From Chloroflexota bacterium (lineage in GTDB: Bacteria > Chloroflexota > UBA11872), in assembly GCA_028874175.1 (NCBI GenBank), contig JAPPLN010000097.1:1-57872 (forward strand): a stretch of 57,872 bases of DNA, read 5' to 3'. Each line of letters begins with the position of its first letter. Positions within the stretch are counted from its first letter, which is position 1. Of this stretch, positions 41,202-51,159 are shown piece after piece. The notes below the pieces were generated by a model that was not told the origin of the DNA, ran no database searches, and saw only the letters and a program-made list of their open reading frames with translations. Made by a program: the position numbers and the translations under genes.

Positions 41202-41869
41202 GCCCGGGTCAGGCGTCGAAGCCGTCGCTCGACCTTGGCGGCGTAGGCGTGCAGTGAGCTGCCGAGATGGACCCAGGCGGGGGCCAGGGAGGCGTGTAGC
41301 TCGGCGTCGCGCAGGGAATCCAGGAAGTCCCGCGGGCTGTCCCAGGGATGCATGGACTGGCAGCAATGGCCGATCTCGGCGGCGAGGTGGGAGTCGGAGC
41401 CGACGGACTTGATGAGGCCGTGTTCATCGGCGTAGCGGTCGGCGGCGTCGTTGTCGCGGCGGCGGAGGGTGCGGCCGTTGAAGACCTCGATGATGTCGAT
41501 GTCTTCGACGATGGAGTCGACGGCCTCGCGTCCGAGAGCCGAGCGCCGCAGGCCGTCGAACGGGTGGGGAAGCAGGACGAGACCGTCTTGTTCGCGGATG
41601 GCGGCCACCGTCTCAGCAGGTGACATGTCACGGGGGATTTCGTGCGAGAGGAAGAGGCCGATGATGTCGCCTTCGGTGCTCTTGATTTCTTCGCCGAGGA
41701 TGACGGGAAAGGGGAGGCGCTCGGCCATCTCGAAGGCGCCGGCCATGGTGTTGTGGTCGGTCACGGCCACGACATCAATGCCGCGCTCGCGGTTGACGCG
41801 GGTAATCGTCTCAGCCGAGAGGCGCGAGTCCGGGGACGCGTGGGTATGCGAATGAAGCTCGACGCGCAG
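41198..41869 (-). CDS. PHP-domain phosphoesterase, start codon unusual
   Basis: About 223 residues. The PHP metal site begins with RVELHSHTHASPDSRLS (HxHxH type) and continues with VVAVTDHNTMAG, GEEIKSTEGDIIGLF, VLLPHPFDG and SVGSDSHLA. The first in-frame ATG (41770) would delete the essential HxHxH, so the real start must be upstream. No ATG, GTG or TTG occurs in that frame back to the stop inside nuoB; CTG codons at 41869 and further up are the only candidates, and I use 41869. Such domains hydrolyse phosphodiesters or phosphates of nucleotides or sugars. Its end overlaps the transporter start. Confidence 0.75.
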   Translation of the reverse strand: MRVELHSHTHASPDSRLSAETITRVNRERGIDVVAVTDHNTMAGAFEMAERLPFPVILGEEIKSTEGDIIGLFLSHEIPRDMSPAETVAAIREQDGLVLLPHPFDGLRRSALGREAVDSIVEDIDIIEVFNGRTLRRRDNDAADRYADEHGLIKSVGSDSHLAAEIGHCCQSMHPWDSPRDFLDSLRDAELHASLAPAWVHLGSSLHAYAAKVERRLRRLTRA

Positions 41870-41910
41870 GCAACTGGGCGGCGAGGCCTTGGCCTCGCTT
41901 GCGGGAGGTG

Positions 41911-42537
<627 letters not shown>

Positions 42538-42665
42538 GGCGTGCCTCTCCTGGGTCCATTGCGTGGACCGTTCATTGTACCCATGCGTGCCGGCGGCATT
42601 GGTTCGCGCCGGTGGCGTGCGAAGATCAGGACCATCCTTCGCTTGCGCCGTCCCGGCGAGATTCC

Positions 42666-44519
42666 TTGATCGACCTCGACCCCATCGTCCGTTCACGCTT
42701 TCTGCCAGAGGACCGCGAGATCGCCGCGTCCGAGGGTGTCACGATCCTGGACGCCGCCCAGGCCAACGACATTCCAGTGGAGACGGTCTGCTCGGGCAAG
42801 GGCTCGTGCGGCACCTGCCGGGTGCTGATTCGCGAGACCGAGCCGCCCCTGCCGAACGCGCACGACCGTCGCCGGCTGTCGGACCAGCAATTGGCGCACG
42901 GCTGGCGGCTGGCGTGCCAGCATCCGGTGGCGGAGGACGCGGTCTACACGCACCCGGTCGGGGTGCGGGCCGTTCGGGTGGTCGAGAGTTCGGGTCTGGG
43001 TCGAATTCGGCTGGATCCGGACGTGCAGAAGATTTATGTCAAGCCAGCCGATCCGACGCTGCACGATCAGAGCGCCGACTGGTCGCGAATCCAGGACGAA
43101 CTGGCGGCAGTGGCAGGCGACCTGGATCCGTCGCTGGAGGCGCTGCGCCGACTGGCGGCGATTGGCGAGGACATCGGCCAGGGGATCACCGTCGTCATCG
43201 CCGGGAACCGGATCGTCTCAGTGGAACCCGGCGACACGACCGAACGCGGCTTTGGGCTGGCGTTCGACATTGGCACCACCACCGTGGTGGGCGCGCTGAT
43301 GAACCTGGTGACGGGCGAAGAGGTCGCAGTGGCGTCCGGTTTGAACGGGCAGCACATCTACGGCGGCGACGTGATCAGCCGGATGAGCGTGACGATGCGC
43401 GGGCCCGAGTGGGTCGGGCGTCTGACGCAAGCGGTGCGATCCACGATTGGCGACATCATCGAACGATGTCTGGACGCCAGCGGCGTGGACCGGCATGAGG
43501 TCTACGAACTCACCTTCGTCGGCAATACGGTCATGGAGCACCTGCTGGTGGGCGCGGACCCTTCACGCATCTCGTATTCGCCGTTCGTGCCGACCATGGT
43601 CGACCCGATCACGGCTACGGCGGCCGAGGTTGGACTTGACGTGTTGCCGTCGGCCTCCGTGTGGGTCTCACCTAACGTGGCCAGCTACGTGGGCGGCGAC
43701 ATCGTGGGAATGATGCTCAGCGCGAACCTCGGGCGGCGTCGCGGCAATGTGCTGGCGATCGACGTTGGCACCAACGGCGAGATTGTGTTGCAAAAAGGCC
43801 GGGAGCTTTTTGCTACGGCAGCGCCGGCGGGACCGGCGTTTGAAGGCGCTGAGATCTCGCAAGGCATGCGGGCGGCGCCCGGCGCGATCGAGCGCGTGCG
43901 CATAGAGGATGACGCGATAGAGGTAGACGCGATCGACAACGCCGAGCCCGTCGGGATCTGCGGGTCGGGGTTGGTCGACGCCGTGGCCGAGTTGGTGCGA
44001 ACCGGACTTGTGACACCGAGTGGGCGCTTGCTCTGGCAGGAAGAGGCCGAGCAAGCCGTCCCGGCCCATGCCGACCGGATCATCCCGGACAAGACCGGCG
44101 GCGCGATCGTGCTGTACGGATCGGCCGACGACCCTGATTCGGCCATCAAGCTGCATGCGCAGGACATCCGGCAGCTGCAACTGGCCAAGGGGAGCATCCG
44201 CTGCGGCGTGAATGTGCTGATGCACCACGCCGGGCTGACGGCGGACGACCTTGACGAGGTGATCCTGGCGGGCGCCTTCGGCAGCTACATCGATCCGGCC
44301 GGGGCTATCGCGATCGGCCTGGTGCCCGACGTGGGTCCGGAGGCCATCCGCGCGGTGGGCAATGCGGCGGGACATGGGGCGCGGATGTGCCTGCTTTCGC
44401 TGACAGCGCGCGTTCGGGCCATGGATCTGCCGGCGCGGGTGTCGTACGTGGAACTGTCGGCGGTCCCGGATTTTCAGGACGAATTCGCGTTGGCGATGGG
44501 CTTTCCGGCGCCGTCGTGA
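42666..44519 (+). CDS. RACE-type corrinoid-activating protein (2Fe-2S plus ASKHA domains)
   Basis: About 617 residues. The N-terminal plant-type ferredoxin domain has ligands C-x5-C-x2-C then a distal C ([15 protein letters not shown] ... LACQHP). After a linker comes the ASKHA ATPase-like part: [66 protein letters not shown], and [23 protein letters not shown]. Proteins of this kind reduce inactive Co(II) corrinoid to Co(I) using ATP. It pairs logically with the MtaA/CmuA-like enzyme at 26.0 kb. Start uncertain: TTG 42666 is used; GTG 42612 in the same frame is possible. Overlaps the TPR gene by four bases. Confidence 0.87.
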   Translation: MIDLDPIVRSRFLPEDREIAASEGVTILDAAQANDIPVETVCSGKGSCGTCRVLIRETEPPLPNAHDRRRLSDQQLAHGWRLACQHPVAEDAVYTHPVGVRAVRVVESSGLGRIRLDPDVQKIYVKPADPTLHDQSADWSRIQDELAAVAGDLDPSLEALRRLAAIGEDIGQGITVVIAGNRIVSVEPGDTTERGFGLAFDIGTTTVVGALMNLVTGEEVAVASGLNGQHIYGGDVISRMSVTMRGPEWVGRLTQAVRSTIGDIIERCLDASGVDRHEVYELTFVGNTVMEHLLVGADPSRISYSPFVPTMVDPITATAAEVGLDVLPSASVWVSPNVASYVGGDIVGMMLSANLGRRRGNVLAIDVGTNGEIVLQKGRELFATAAPAGPAFEGAEISQGMRAAPGAIERVRIEDDAIEVDAIDNAEPVGICGSGLVDAVAELVRTGLVTPSGRLLWQEEAEQAVPAHADRIIPDKTGGAIVLYGSADDPDSAIKLHAQDIRQLQLAKGSIRCGVNVLMHHAGLTADDLDEVILAGAFGSYIDPAGAIAIGLVPDVGPEAIRAVGNAAGHGARMCLLSLTARVRAMDLPARVSYVELSAVPDFQDEFALAMGFPAPS

Positions 44520-46324
44520 CCGGCCGTCTGCCTGCCCGCATGCGGCGCCGCTGGGAAGCCACCGGCCTGCTGCTCGGGGGGGTGCTTCTGGCAGCCGCCG
44601 CGATGGCTTGCGGCGAGTCGCCCTCCGATCCGCCGCCCGTCACAGTGACGGCGGACACCCCATCGCCGGCGGCAGCGCCAATAACGCCGTCCGCTGCGCC
44701 AACGGCCCCGCAGTCGCCGGCGACGGACGCGCCGCCGCGGCTTCCGACAGTGAACCTGCGGGCCGGCGGTCCCATCGGCCGCGTCACGGCCACCCCAACC
44801 GCCAGCCCGGTGATTACGGCGCCGCCAGACTTTGCACCACCGCCCGCCGCTCCGGGTGCGGCCGCAGCGCCGGTATCGATTCAGGCCGACCTCGAGCGCG
44901 CGCTGGAGCTTTTGCGGGGCGGCGATCTCGAGGAGGCTCGGAAGGTATTCGAATCTGCGGCTACGGCGGCACCCGACGACCCGCGTCCCCTGATGGGGAT
45001 GGCGCTGGCGGATCAGTTCGCCGGCGACCTGGAAGGCGCGCTGGCCGAGGCGACGCGAGCCGTTGAGCTGGCGCCCGAGTTTCTACCCGCGCTCATCACG
45101 CGTGCCGACATTCACCTGGCGTTGGGAAACGCTGCCGCCGCCGCCGAGGACTACACGGCGGCCGTACGAATCGAGCCGCTTAACGCCTCGGCGCACCTCG
45201 GGCACGGACGGGCCCTGGCGGCGCAAGGCGATCTTGCCGGCGCCGTTGACGCCCTTACGCGTGCTATCGACATTTCCGGCAATAACACCGGCTATCTGAT
45301 CGAGCGCGCGCGCCTGTACATGGCGATGGAGGACATCGATGCCGCCATCAATGACCTGGAGCAGGCGAAGGCCGCTTCGCCCGACGATCCGCGGCCCGCA
45401 CTGGTTCTGGCGTTGACCTTGCAGGGGAACGGCGATTTGGAACGAGCGCTGGCCGAGGCAACGTATGCGGTGGAGATTGCTCCGGAATTCCTGCCGTCCC
45501 TCTTCACGCGCGGCGACATACGACTTGCGCTGGGCGACGCCATGGGCGCAGCCGAGGACTATGGCGCGGCCGCGCGTATCGATCCTCTCAATCCACTGGC
45601 GCATGCCGGGCAGGCGCAGTCACTCAGCGCACAGGGTGATGTGGAGGGCGCCATCGAGGCACTGACGCGTGCGCTGGACATTGCCGGCGACCACCCCGAC
45701 TACCTGGCCGAGCGGGCGCGCTTGTATCTCGACCTTCAGAACATCGAGCCGGCCCTGGCGGACCTGGAACGCGCAGTGGCGGCCGCGCCCGAGCGGTTGG
45801 GCGTGCGGCTTCTCTACGCCGACGTGCTGCGCTTCGCTGAGCGGCTGGACGATGCGCTGGCCGTGGTGAACGCGCTTATCGAGGACGAGCCCGGACTGCC
45901 CCTGGCCTATGAGTTGCGGGCCAGCATCCGCATGTCTCTCGGCGATGAGCCCGGTGCGCTGGAGGACCTGGCGGTTGCCATAGCGATAGACCCGAGCGAC
46001 GCGTCCGCCTACGCGGCGCGCGCCCTGCTGCACCACCAGGCCGAGCGCTACCAGGAGGCGATTGCCGACTACGACCGGTCGCTGGAACTGCGGCCAAATG
46101 ACGCGGGAATACTGAATAACCGGGCCGACGCGCGGATGTTGTTGGGCGATCTGGACCTGGCGCTGGAGGACATCGAGGCGGCGGTGGCGGCGAATCCCGA
46201 ACTGGGCATTGCGCACTACACCCGCGGGCAGATTCTGGATGAACTGGGACGCGCCGAAGAGGCGCAGGCCGCCTACGAGGAAGCGGCGCGATTAGGGTAC
46301 GAGCCGCCGGAGGATGTCGGATAG
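44516..46324 (+). CDS. TPR-repeat lipoprotein
   Basis: 602 residues from GTG 44516 (GTGA overlap with the RACE gene). A basic start MRRRWE, a hydrophobic stretch ATGLLLGGVLLAAAA and a cysteine in AMACGES indicate a lipoprotein signal. Residues about 35-120 are a Pro/Ala/Thr-rich spacer. The rest is a long run of 34-residue TPR units (for example GDLEGALAEATRAVELAPEFLPALITRADIHLALGN). Four TPRs (136 residues) are duplicated in tandem at 153-288 and 289-424. Probably an outward-facing protein-protein interaction scaffold; partner unknown. Confidence 0.85.
   Translation: MTGRLPARMRRRWEATGLLLGGVLLAAAAMACGESPSDPPPVTVTADTPSPAAAPITPSAAPTAPQSPATDAPPRLPTVNLRAGGPIGRVTATPTASPVITAPPDFAPPPAAPGAAAAPVSIQADLERALELLRGGDLEEARKVFESAATAAPDDPRPLMGMALADQFAGDLEGALAEATRAVELAPEFLPALITRADIHLALGNAAAAAEDYTAAVRIEPLNASAHLGHGRALAAQGDLAGAVDALTRAIDISGNNTGYLIERARLYMAMEDIDAAINDLEQAKAASPDDPRPALVLALTLQGNGDLERALAEATYAVEIAPEFLPSLFTRGDIRLALGDAMGAAEDYGAAARIDPLNPLAHAGQAQSLSAQGDVEGAIEALTRALDIAGDHPDYLAERARLYLDLQNIEPALADLERAVAAAPERLGVRLLYADVLRFAERLDDALAVVNALIEDEPGLPLAYELRASIRMSLGDEPGALEDLAVAIAIDPSDASAYAARALLHHQAERYQEAIADYDRSLELRPNDAGILNNRADARMLLGDLDLALEDIEAAVAANPELGIAHYTRGQILDELGRAEEAQAAYEEAARLGYEPPEDVG
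44972..45787 (+). repeat. Tandem 408-base duplication inside the TPR gene
   Basis: The protein segments starting PDDPRPLMG (44972) and PDDPRPALV (45380) match through four TPRs, including the pairs AVELAPEFLPALITR/AVEIAPEFLPSLFTR and DALTRAIDISG/EALTRALDIAG. The unit is 136 codons, exactly four 34-residue repeats. The two DNA copies have diverged. Confidence 0.85.
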
Positions 46325-46379
46325 GCCAGCAGCGCTACGGTCCAGTCTTGCGTTGGACACACCGGCGCACGAGTTTCCG

Positions 46380-46811
46380 TCAGCCTGCAGACGGCTGAGA
46401 CGAGACCGGTTCGACCCAGACCGCGCCATCCTGGAAGAACTCTTTTTTCCAGATAGGGACGCGGGTTTTGAGGGTGTCGATGATGAAGCGGCAGGCCTCG
46501 AAGGCCTCTGCGCGATGGGGTGCGCCGACGGCGATGGCGACGCTGGCCTCGCCGATCTGGAGTTCACCGGTGCGGTGGGACAGCGCCACTGCGTCCAGGC
46601 CCCAGCGCTGCATGGCCTCCTGGACGATCGCGCGCATCTGGGCGACGGCCATCGATTCGTATGCCTCGTAGCCCAACTTGACGACTGGCCGGCCTTCGGC
46701 GTTGTCCCGCACGACGCCCAGGAACGTGCAGATCCCGCCGTTGGACGGTTTGTTGACGTGGGCGATCAGCCGTGGGACGTCGATGGGTTCGGACGTGAGT
46801 TCGACAATCAT
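46380..46811 (-). CDS. moaE: Molybdopterin synthase catalytic subunit
   Basis: 143 residues. It converts precursor Z to molybdopterin with sulfur from MoaD. Family blocks are NGGICTFLGVVRDNAEGRPV, LGYEAYESMAVAQM, LSHRTGELQIGEASVAIAVGAPHRAEAFEACRFIID and the active-site lysine region LKTRVPIWKKEFF. ATG 46811 overlaps the moaD stop by four bases (ATGA), giving coupled synthesis of the two subunits. The last 15 residues are a non-conserved tail. Confidence 0.93.
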   Translation of the reverse strand: MIVELTSEPIDVPRLIAHVNKPSNGGICTFLGVVRDNAEGRPVVKLGYEAYESMAVAQMRAIVQEAMQRWGLDAVALSHRTGELQIGEASVAIAVGAPHRAEAFEACRFIIDTLKTRVPIWKKEFFQDGAVWVEPVSSQPSAG

Positions 46812-47107
46812 CCGCCGGAGACCGGAGGGATCAGTGCCAGTTCGTCGCCGTCCGACAAGGGAGTGTCCGCCCCTACGAAGGCTTCGTTCACGGCGAACGA
46901 TACGTGCGGGACACGCGAGGCGAAGTCGGGTGCACTCTGCGCTAATTCGCGAAGGGCGTCGGAGACCGTGGCGTGTGCAGCAAGGGCGAGGCTCCGTTGC
47001 CTGCCACCCATCAGGTCGGCCAGCGAGGCAAAAAACAAGACGCGCACGTTGATCGTGGCCGGAGCCCCTGTTGGCTCCGTCGGCGGCGTGAGCTTGGTTT
47101 CAGGCAT
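46808..47107 (-). CDS. moaD: Molybdopterin synthase sulfur-carrier subunit
   Basis: 99 residues, beta-grasp fold. Ends in PPVSGG, the C-terminal double glycine that is adenylated and turned into a thiocarboxylate. The core reads INVRVLFFASLADLMGGRQRSLAL, then VSDALRELAQSAPDF, FAVNEAFVGADTPLSDGDELALIPPVSGG. The first 18 residues (MPETKLTPPTEPTGAPAT) are an unusual Pro/Thr-rich extension. ATG 47107 is used; the frame continues to 47158 without similarity. Divergent from the mogA-like gene. Confidence 0.9.
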   Translation of the reverse strand: MPETKLTPPTEPTGAPATINVRVLFFASLADLMGGRQRSLALAAHATVSDALRELAQSAPDFASRVPHVSFAVNEAFVGADTPLSDGDELALIPPVSGG

Positions 47108-47174
47108 AGTTCGAGCGTACCAGTGGGCAGGAATCCGCTGGGTATGATTTCGGATCAAACCCCTCGGCCAAAGA

Positions 47175-47720
47175 GTGAGTCGCGTGAGTCACGACCAAAC
47201 GCACGACGCATCCGCATCGACTCAGGAGCACCGGCACGAGGCCGAGCAGATTGGCGCCGTGCCCTGTGCCGTGATTGTGATTAGCGATAGCCGTACCGAA
47301 CGGACCGACCGGTCCGGGCGCACGGCGGCTACCCTGATCCAGGCTGGCGGCCACGAGGTGATTCACGAGGCCCTGATCCGCAACGAGGCCGACGACATCC
47401 GAGCCGCGGTGGGCGCCGCCATTGACGCCGGCAGCCGGTTCGTCTTCTGCACGGGCGGGACCGGGCTGGGCGATCGGGACATCACGGTGGACACGGTGAC
47501 GCCGATGCTGGAGAAGGTGCTGGACGGCTACGGGGAGTGGTTCCGGCGTGCCAGCTGGGACCAGATCGGCGCGGCTTCGATCTTGTCGCGAGCGGTGGCC
47601 GGCAAGTTCCGGCGGGCCCTGGTGGTATGCGGGCCGGGATCTACAGCGGCGGTGGAACTGGCGCTGGGCGATCTGCTGGTGCCAGAGCTTCGCCACTTCA
47701 TCCGCGAGGTGTCTCGCTAG
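47175..47720 (+). CDS. mog: Molybdenum cofactor protein MogA/MoaB
   Basis: 181 residues. It adenylates molybdopterin before metal insertion. Blocks are CAVIVISDSRTERTDRSGRTAATLIQAGGHEV and FVFCTGGTGLGDRDITVDTVTPMLEK (the MPT-binding TGGTG loop), then GYGEWFRRASW and ASILSRAVAGKFRRALVVCGPGSTAAVELALGDLLVPELRHFIRE. The first 30 residues are a His- and Gln-rich extension. GTG 47175 chosen, GTG 47184 also possible. It is divergent from moaD-moaE, so the three cofactor genes share one 67-base control region. Confidence 0.9.
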   Translation: MSRVSHDQTHDASASTQEHRHEAEQIGAVPCAVIVISDSRTERTDRSGRTAATLIQAGGHEVIHEALIRNEADDIRAAVGAAIDAGSRFVFCTGGTGLGDRDITVDTVTPMLEKVLDGYGEWFRRASWDQIGAASILSRAVAGKFRRALVVCGPGSTAAVELALGDLLVPELRHFIREVSR

Positions 47721-47722
47721 GC

Positions 47723-48268
47723 CTACGTGTCTTCCTGGTCTGCGTCCTCCTCGGCAGGCGCCGGAACCCACTCAAGACCGTCCGGCGGAATCTGTTCAAG
47801 TTCGTCCAGGGAGTCCAGATGGTCGACGAAGAGCACGCCGTTCAGGTGATCGATCTCGTGCTGCAGGGCCTGCGCCAGCAATCCGTGAGCGTCAAGCCGG
47901 GCGGACCGGCCATCGAGGCCCGTGTAGGTAACCGTCGCCGTGTGCGCGCGCTCCACCATCGCGCGAAAGCCAGGGAGGGACAGGCATCCCTCGCTCATGC
48001 TCTCGCGCTCACCCAGCCGGCGCAGCTCGGGGTTGATGAGGACGTATCGCATGCCGGCTTGCGGGTCCTTCTCGTTGGGCGGGAGTTCGATCACGACCAG
48101 CCGCAGGAGTTCCCCCACCTGGGGCGCGGCGAGCCCAATGCCCAGGTTGGCGTGCATGGTGGCGAACATGTCGTCGACCAACGCCTCGACTTCGGGCGTG
48201 ACCGTGGGTACCGGGTCCGCGACCTCGCGCAACACGGGATCGGGGAGTTCAAGGATTCGGCGCAGCAC
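47723..48268 (-). CDS. def: Peptide deformylase
   Basis: 181 residues. It removes the formyl group from new N-terminal methionines. The three family motifs are GIGLAAPQVG, EGCLSLPGF (metal Cys) and QHEIDHLNGVLFVD (HEXXH metal site). The C-terminal 20 residues are acidic and not conserved. No fmt is adjacent. It converges on the mogA-like gene with a two-base gap and is divergent from the GNAT pair. Confidence 0.95.
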   Translation of the reverse strand: MLRRILELPDPVLREVADPVPTVTPEVEALVDDMFATMHANLGIGLAAPQVGELLRLVVIELPPNEKDPQAGMRYVLINPELRRLGERESMSEGCLSLPGFRAMVERAHTATVTYTGLDGRSARLDAHGLLAQALQHEIDHLNGVLFVDHLDSLDELEQIPPDGLEWVPAPAEEDADQEDT

Positions 48269-48353
48269 AGGCCGATGCTAGCAGCGGCCCGAACATGCAT
48301 TTATGCGTCAGACTGGTACGTGCTCGCAGACCTGCCTACGACCGGAGGACGCG

Positions 48354-48932
48354 TTGGGCGACGCTGACGCAGCCCGGATGCCAAAGCTGGCGGCGGCCAT
48401 TCGGACGCCTCGCCTGACGCTGCGCCGGGTGCGCCTGGAGGACGCGGACGACGTCTTCAGTTTCGCGTGCGAGGACATCTGGATGCGGCTGCTGCCGGAC
48501 GCGCGGCAGCCCTACCAGCGACGTGACGCGGAGCGCTGGGTTGCCCGGCGCTTCCTGGCGCATTGGCGAACCGAGCCGACGTGGGCCATTGAGATCGATG
48601 GCCGGATAGTCGGCTGGGTCGGACTGAACATCGAGCCCGAGCACGGGCAGGCCGAACTGAGCTACGCGATGCGACCGGACCTTCGAGGCCAGGGCCTGGC
48701 GACGGAGGCAGTCCGCGCGGTGGTGGACCGAGTGTTCCTGGACACGCAGCTCGGGCGGGTCTGGGGTCGCGTCGATCCGCTCAACGTCGCGTCGGTTCGG
48801 GTGCTGGAAAAGGTTGGGATGCAGCGGGAGGCGGTGATGCGCCGCGCCTTTGTGCGCCGGGGCGAACTGATTGACCTGGCGGTCTACGGAATGCTGCGAA
48901 CCGACTGGACGCCGCGGGCGCTCGACTCATGA
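48354..48932 (+). CDS. GNAT acetyltransferase, RimJ-like
   Basis: 192 residues from TTG 48354, which follows GGAGG with a five-base gap; ATG 48378 is an alternative. The order of blocks is RTPRLTLRRVRLEDADDVFSF, IDGRIVGWVGLNIEPEHGQAELSYAMRPDLRGQGLATEAVRAVVDRVF (acetyl-CoA-binding R-G-Q-G-L-A) and NVASVRVLEKVGMQREAV. This is the ribosomal-protein/RimJ-RimL subfamily; the true substrate may be a protein N-terminus or an antibiotic. Overlaps the next GNAT by four bases. Confidence 0.85.
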   Translation: MGDADAARMPKLAAAIRTPRLTLRRVRLEDADDVFSFACEDIWMRLLPDARQPYQRRDAERWVARRFLAHWRTEPTWAIEIDGRIVGWVGLNIEPEHGQAELSYAMRPDLRGQGLATEAVRAVVDRVFLDTQLGRVWGRVDPLNVASVRVLEKVGMQREAVMRRAFVRRGELIDLAVYGMLRTDWTPRALDS

Positions 48933-49522
48933 GCGACGTGCCGCTGTTGCCGGAGCGAATTGAGACGGCGAGGCTGGTCCTGCGCCGGTGGACGCTGGCG
49001 GATGCGGAGGACGTGCTGGCGTATGCCGCCGATCCGGAGTGGTCGCGATTTCTGCCCGTTCCCGAGCCGTACGAGCGGCGTCACGCCGAGGAGGCGGTGG
49101 CGCGGTGGGTCCTGGAGGACTGGTCGACCCACCCAGATTGGTCGATCGAGGTTGCCGGACGCGCGTCTGGTGGGATTAATCTGCGGCTCGATCACCAGCA
49201 TCGGCGAGGCGAACTCGGGTATGCGCTGGCCCGGCGTCACTGGGGCAACGGCTACATGACGGAGGCGGTGAGGGCCGTGATCGACGCGGCGTTCGCGACG
49301 TTACCGGAACTGGCGCGGGTGCAGGCGGGTGCGAACAGCAGGAATCGGGCCTCGATTCGCGTCATGGAGAGACTCGGCATGACCCACGAGGGGACGATTC
49401 CTCACGCGCCCAGAGGGGAAAAGCTCGAGACCCGCGAAGCCGGTGTCATCTACGCGGTCCTGCGGGAGGAGTGGGACGAGATCCGCTCAAGGGCTCCTGG
49501 CGGCTTTACCGACGAAATCTAG
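48929..49522 (+). CDS. GNAT acetyltransferase, RimJ-like (second copy)
   Basis: 197 residues. It is a paralogue of the previous gene: ETARLVLRRWTLADAEDVLAY, DHQHRRGELGYALARRHWGNGYMTEAVRAVIDAAF (acetyl-CoA loop W-G-N-G-Y) and NRASIRVMERLGMTHEGT. ATG 48929 overlaps the upstream stop (ATGA). The two genes look like an old tandem duplication. Convergent with the ccdA-like gene, four-base overlap at the 3' ends. Confidence 0.87.
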   Translation: MSDVPLLPERIETARLVLRRWTLADAEDVLAYAADPEWSRFLPVPEPYERRHAEEAVARWVLEDWSTHPDWSIEVAGRASGGINLRLDHQHRRGELGYALARRHWGNGYMTEAVRAVIDAAFATLPELARVQAGANSRNRASIRVMERLGMTHEGTIPHAPRGEKLETREAGVIYAVLREEWDEIRSRAPGGFTDEI

Positions 49523-50364
49523 AGATTCAGCCCGGCGAAGAAGACCCAGTAGTAGATGAGATAGCCGCCGGCGCCGACCAGAAAGAGTGAGCTGGCGCGG
49601 TGGACGTGCGGAAGGGCGCCGCGCAGGAAGCGGGCGACGGCGTCCCGAAAGACGGCGGCGCCGACGGTGACGGCGATCACGACCACGCCCATGCCGAGGG
49701 CGAAGGCGAGGAACTGGCTGAAGGAGGCGAGGAAGCCGGCCGCGCCCAGCGCCCCGCCGACGACGACCAGGAAGATCGGCAGGGTGCAGCTGAGCGACCC
49801 GACCGCGTAGCCGAGTCCAAACACGAAGGCGTTGCCGAGGTTGCGCTGTGGCGTGACCTGGATGCGGCTGGCAGCCAGCACGCCGATGTAGCGGTGGGTG
49901 ACGAGCAGGTAGGCGCCGAAGATGACCATGAGAACGCCGACCGACAGACCAAGGAACGGGAAGATGCGGCCGAGAAATGTCCCGCCGGCCGCGATGACCG
50001 CCCCGACCGCGGCAAAAATGAGCACGAAACCGAGCGTGGCCATCAGCCCCACGGCCAAAGCCCGCGACACCCGTCGGAATCCGGACAGCTGGTCGTATCC
50101 GGCTTCCTGCGTTCCGAGCTGGTAGGCGACGTAGCCGGGCAACATGAAGAAACCGCAGGGATTCACGCTGGCGACGACGCCGGCGGCGGCGGCGAAACCG
50201 ATTGGCAGCGCGCCGGCGAATTCGGACACGGCAGCCTCGGCGTTGGCCTGGAGCGAGATCAGCACACCGATCAGAACGACTACCGCCAGCCCCGGCAGGC
50301 CGTAGCTGAGCGCCGCGCTGAGCCAGGGGCCGCGGGTCGACCGGGAACCCGGAACGACGCTCAT
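49519..50364 (-). CDS. CcdA/DsbD-type thiol-disulfide transmembrane protein
   Basis: 281 residues with seven to eight transmembrane helices. The two redox cysteines sit at the usual places, ASVNPCGFFMLPGYVAY and VGSLSCTLPIFLVVVGG. Such proteins carry electrons from cytoplasmic thioredoxin across the membrane to outer thioredoxin-like proteins for cytochrome c maturation or disulfide repair. The upstream gene on the same strand is a TlpA-like thioredoxin lipoprotein and another sits divergently, so the three probably form one relay. Confidence 0.88.
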   Translation of the reverse strand: MSVVPGSRSTRGPWLSAALSYGLPGLAVVVLIGVLISLQANAEAAVSEFAGALPIGFAAAAGVVASVNPCGFFMLPGYVAYQLGTQEAGYDQLSGFRRVSRALAVGLMATLGFVLIFAAVGAVIAAGGTFLGRIFPFLGLSVGVLMVIFGAYLLVTHRYIGVLAASRIQVTPQRNLGNAFVFGLGYAVGSLSCTLPIFLVVVGGALGAAGFLASFSQFLAFALGMGVVVIAVTVGAAVFRDAVARFLRGALPHVHRASSLFLVGAGGYLIYYWVFFAGLNL

Positions 50365-50376
50365 GGCGCAGTCACC

Positions 50377-51027
50377 TCAGCCTCCTGACGCCTGGACCAA
50401 CTCGTTCATGAATTCGGTGGTGGCGGCCTGGTCCAGGATGCCAGTCCATTGACGGTGGATCTGGGACTGGGTCGTGATGAAGAGGGTGGAAGGCATGCCC
50501 AGGACCTGGTAACGCTGCATGACGGTGGCGTCCGATGTGGTGCCCACGGGATAGGTTACGCCCAACTCCTCGGCAAGCGCCTGGCCTTCCGCGCGAGTGC
50601 CGAGGTTTATGAGGGGACCTACATCCAGGCCCAGCAGCAACACGCGGTCTTTGGCGGCCTGCCACGCGTGATCGAATTCCGGCATTTCCACCCGGCAGGG
50701 CGGACACTGGGCGGCCCAGAAATTCAGGACCACGGGTTTGCCGGCCGCGAGGATCTGGCTGAACTGGACGGTTTCGCCGCCAACCAGATCCGCGCCCTGG
50801 TAGGTCTCGAACGTGAAGTCGGACGCGGGGCGTGTCTCGCCGGCGGGAAAGCCCGAGACGTCGGTGGAAGCCGCAGTGGTCGGCGCCGGCGTGGATTCGG
50901 AAACGGCCGTCTCGCCGCAGGCCGCAACCAGCACCCCCGCGCCGATTCCGGCGAATACCCGACGTCGCCCGAATTCTCTTCCGCGTAGGCGCATCCAGTT
51001 CCGCCCCGATTGCTGCCTGAAGGCCAT
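50377..51027 (-). CDS. TlpA/ResA-like thioredoxin lipoprotein
   Basis: 216 residues. N-terminal Arg-rich stretch, hydrophobic FAGIGAGVLVAAC with a lipobox-like LVAAC, then a Thr/Ala-rich linker. The thioredoxin domain (about 75-214) has the active site NFWAAQCPPCRVEMPEFDHAW (CPPC) and the cis-Pro region LGMPSTLFITTQ. Membrane-anchored on the outside, it would reduce apocytochrome or other cysteines. ATG 51027 is used; ATG 50994 is in frame. Lies 12 bases upstream of the ccdA-like gene. Confidence 0.88.
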   Translation of the reverse strand: MAFRQQSGRNWMRLRGREFGRRRVFAGIGAGVLVAACGETAVSESTPAPTTAASTDVSGFPAGETRPASDFTFETYQGADLVGGETVQFSQILAAGKPVVLNFWAAQCPPCRVEMPEFDHAWQAAKDRVLLLGLDVGPLINLGTRAEGQALAEELGVTYPVGTTSDATVMQRYQVLGMPSTLFITTQSQIHRQWTGILDQAATTEFMNELVQASGG

Positions 51028-51159
51028 TATCCAAGCATTCTGCGGGACAACGCGAGTCGGCGGTGGTGAGATCGCCTACATAAGCGGCCGGACAGCGGCG
51101 CGGCTATGCTCGAATTCGCCGATTGTCGGCATCGATCGCGTTTCAGGAGCAGCCATCCC

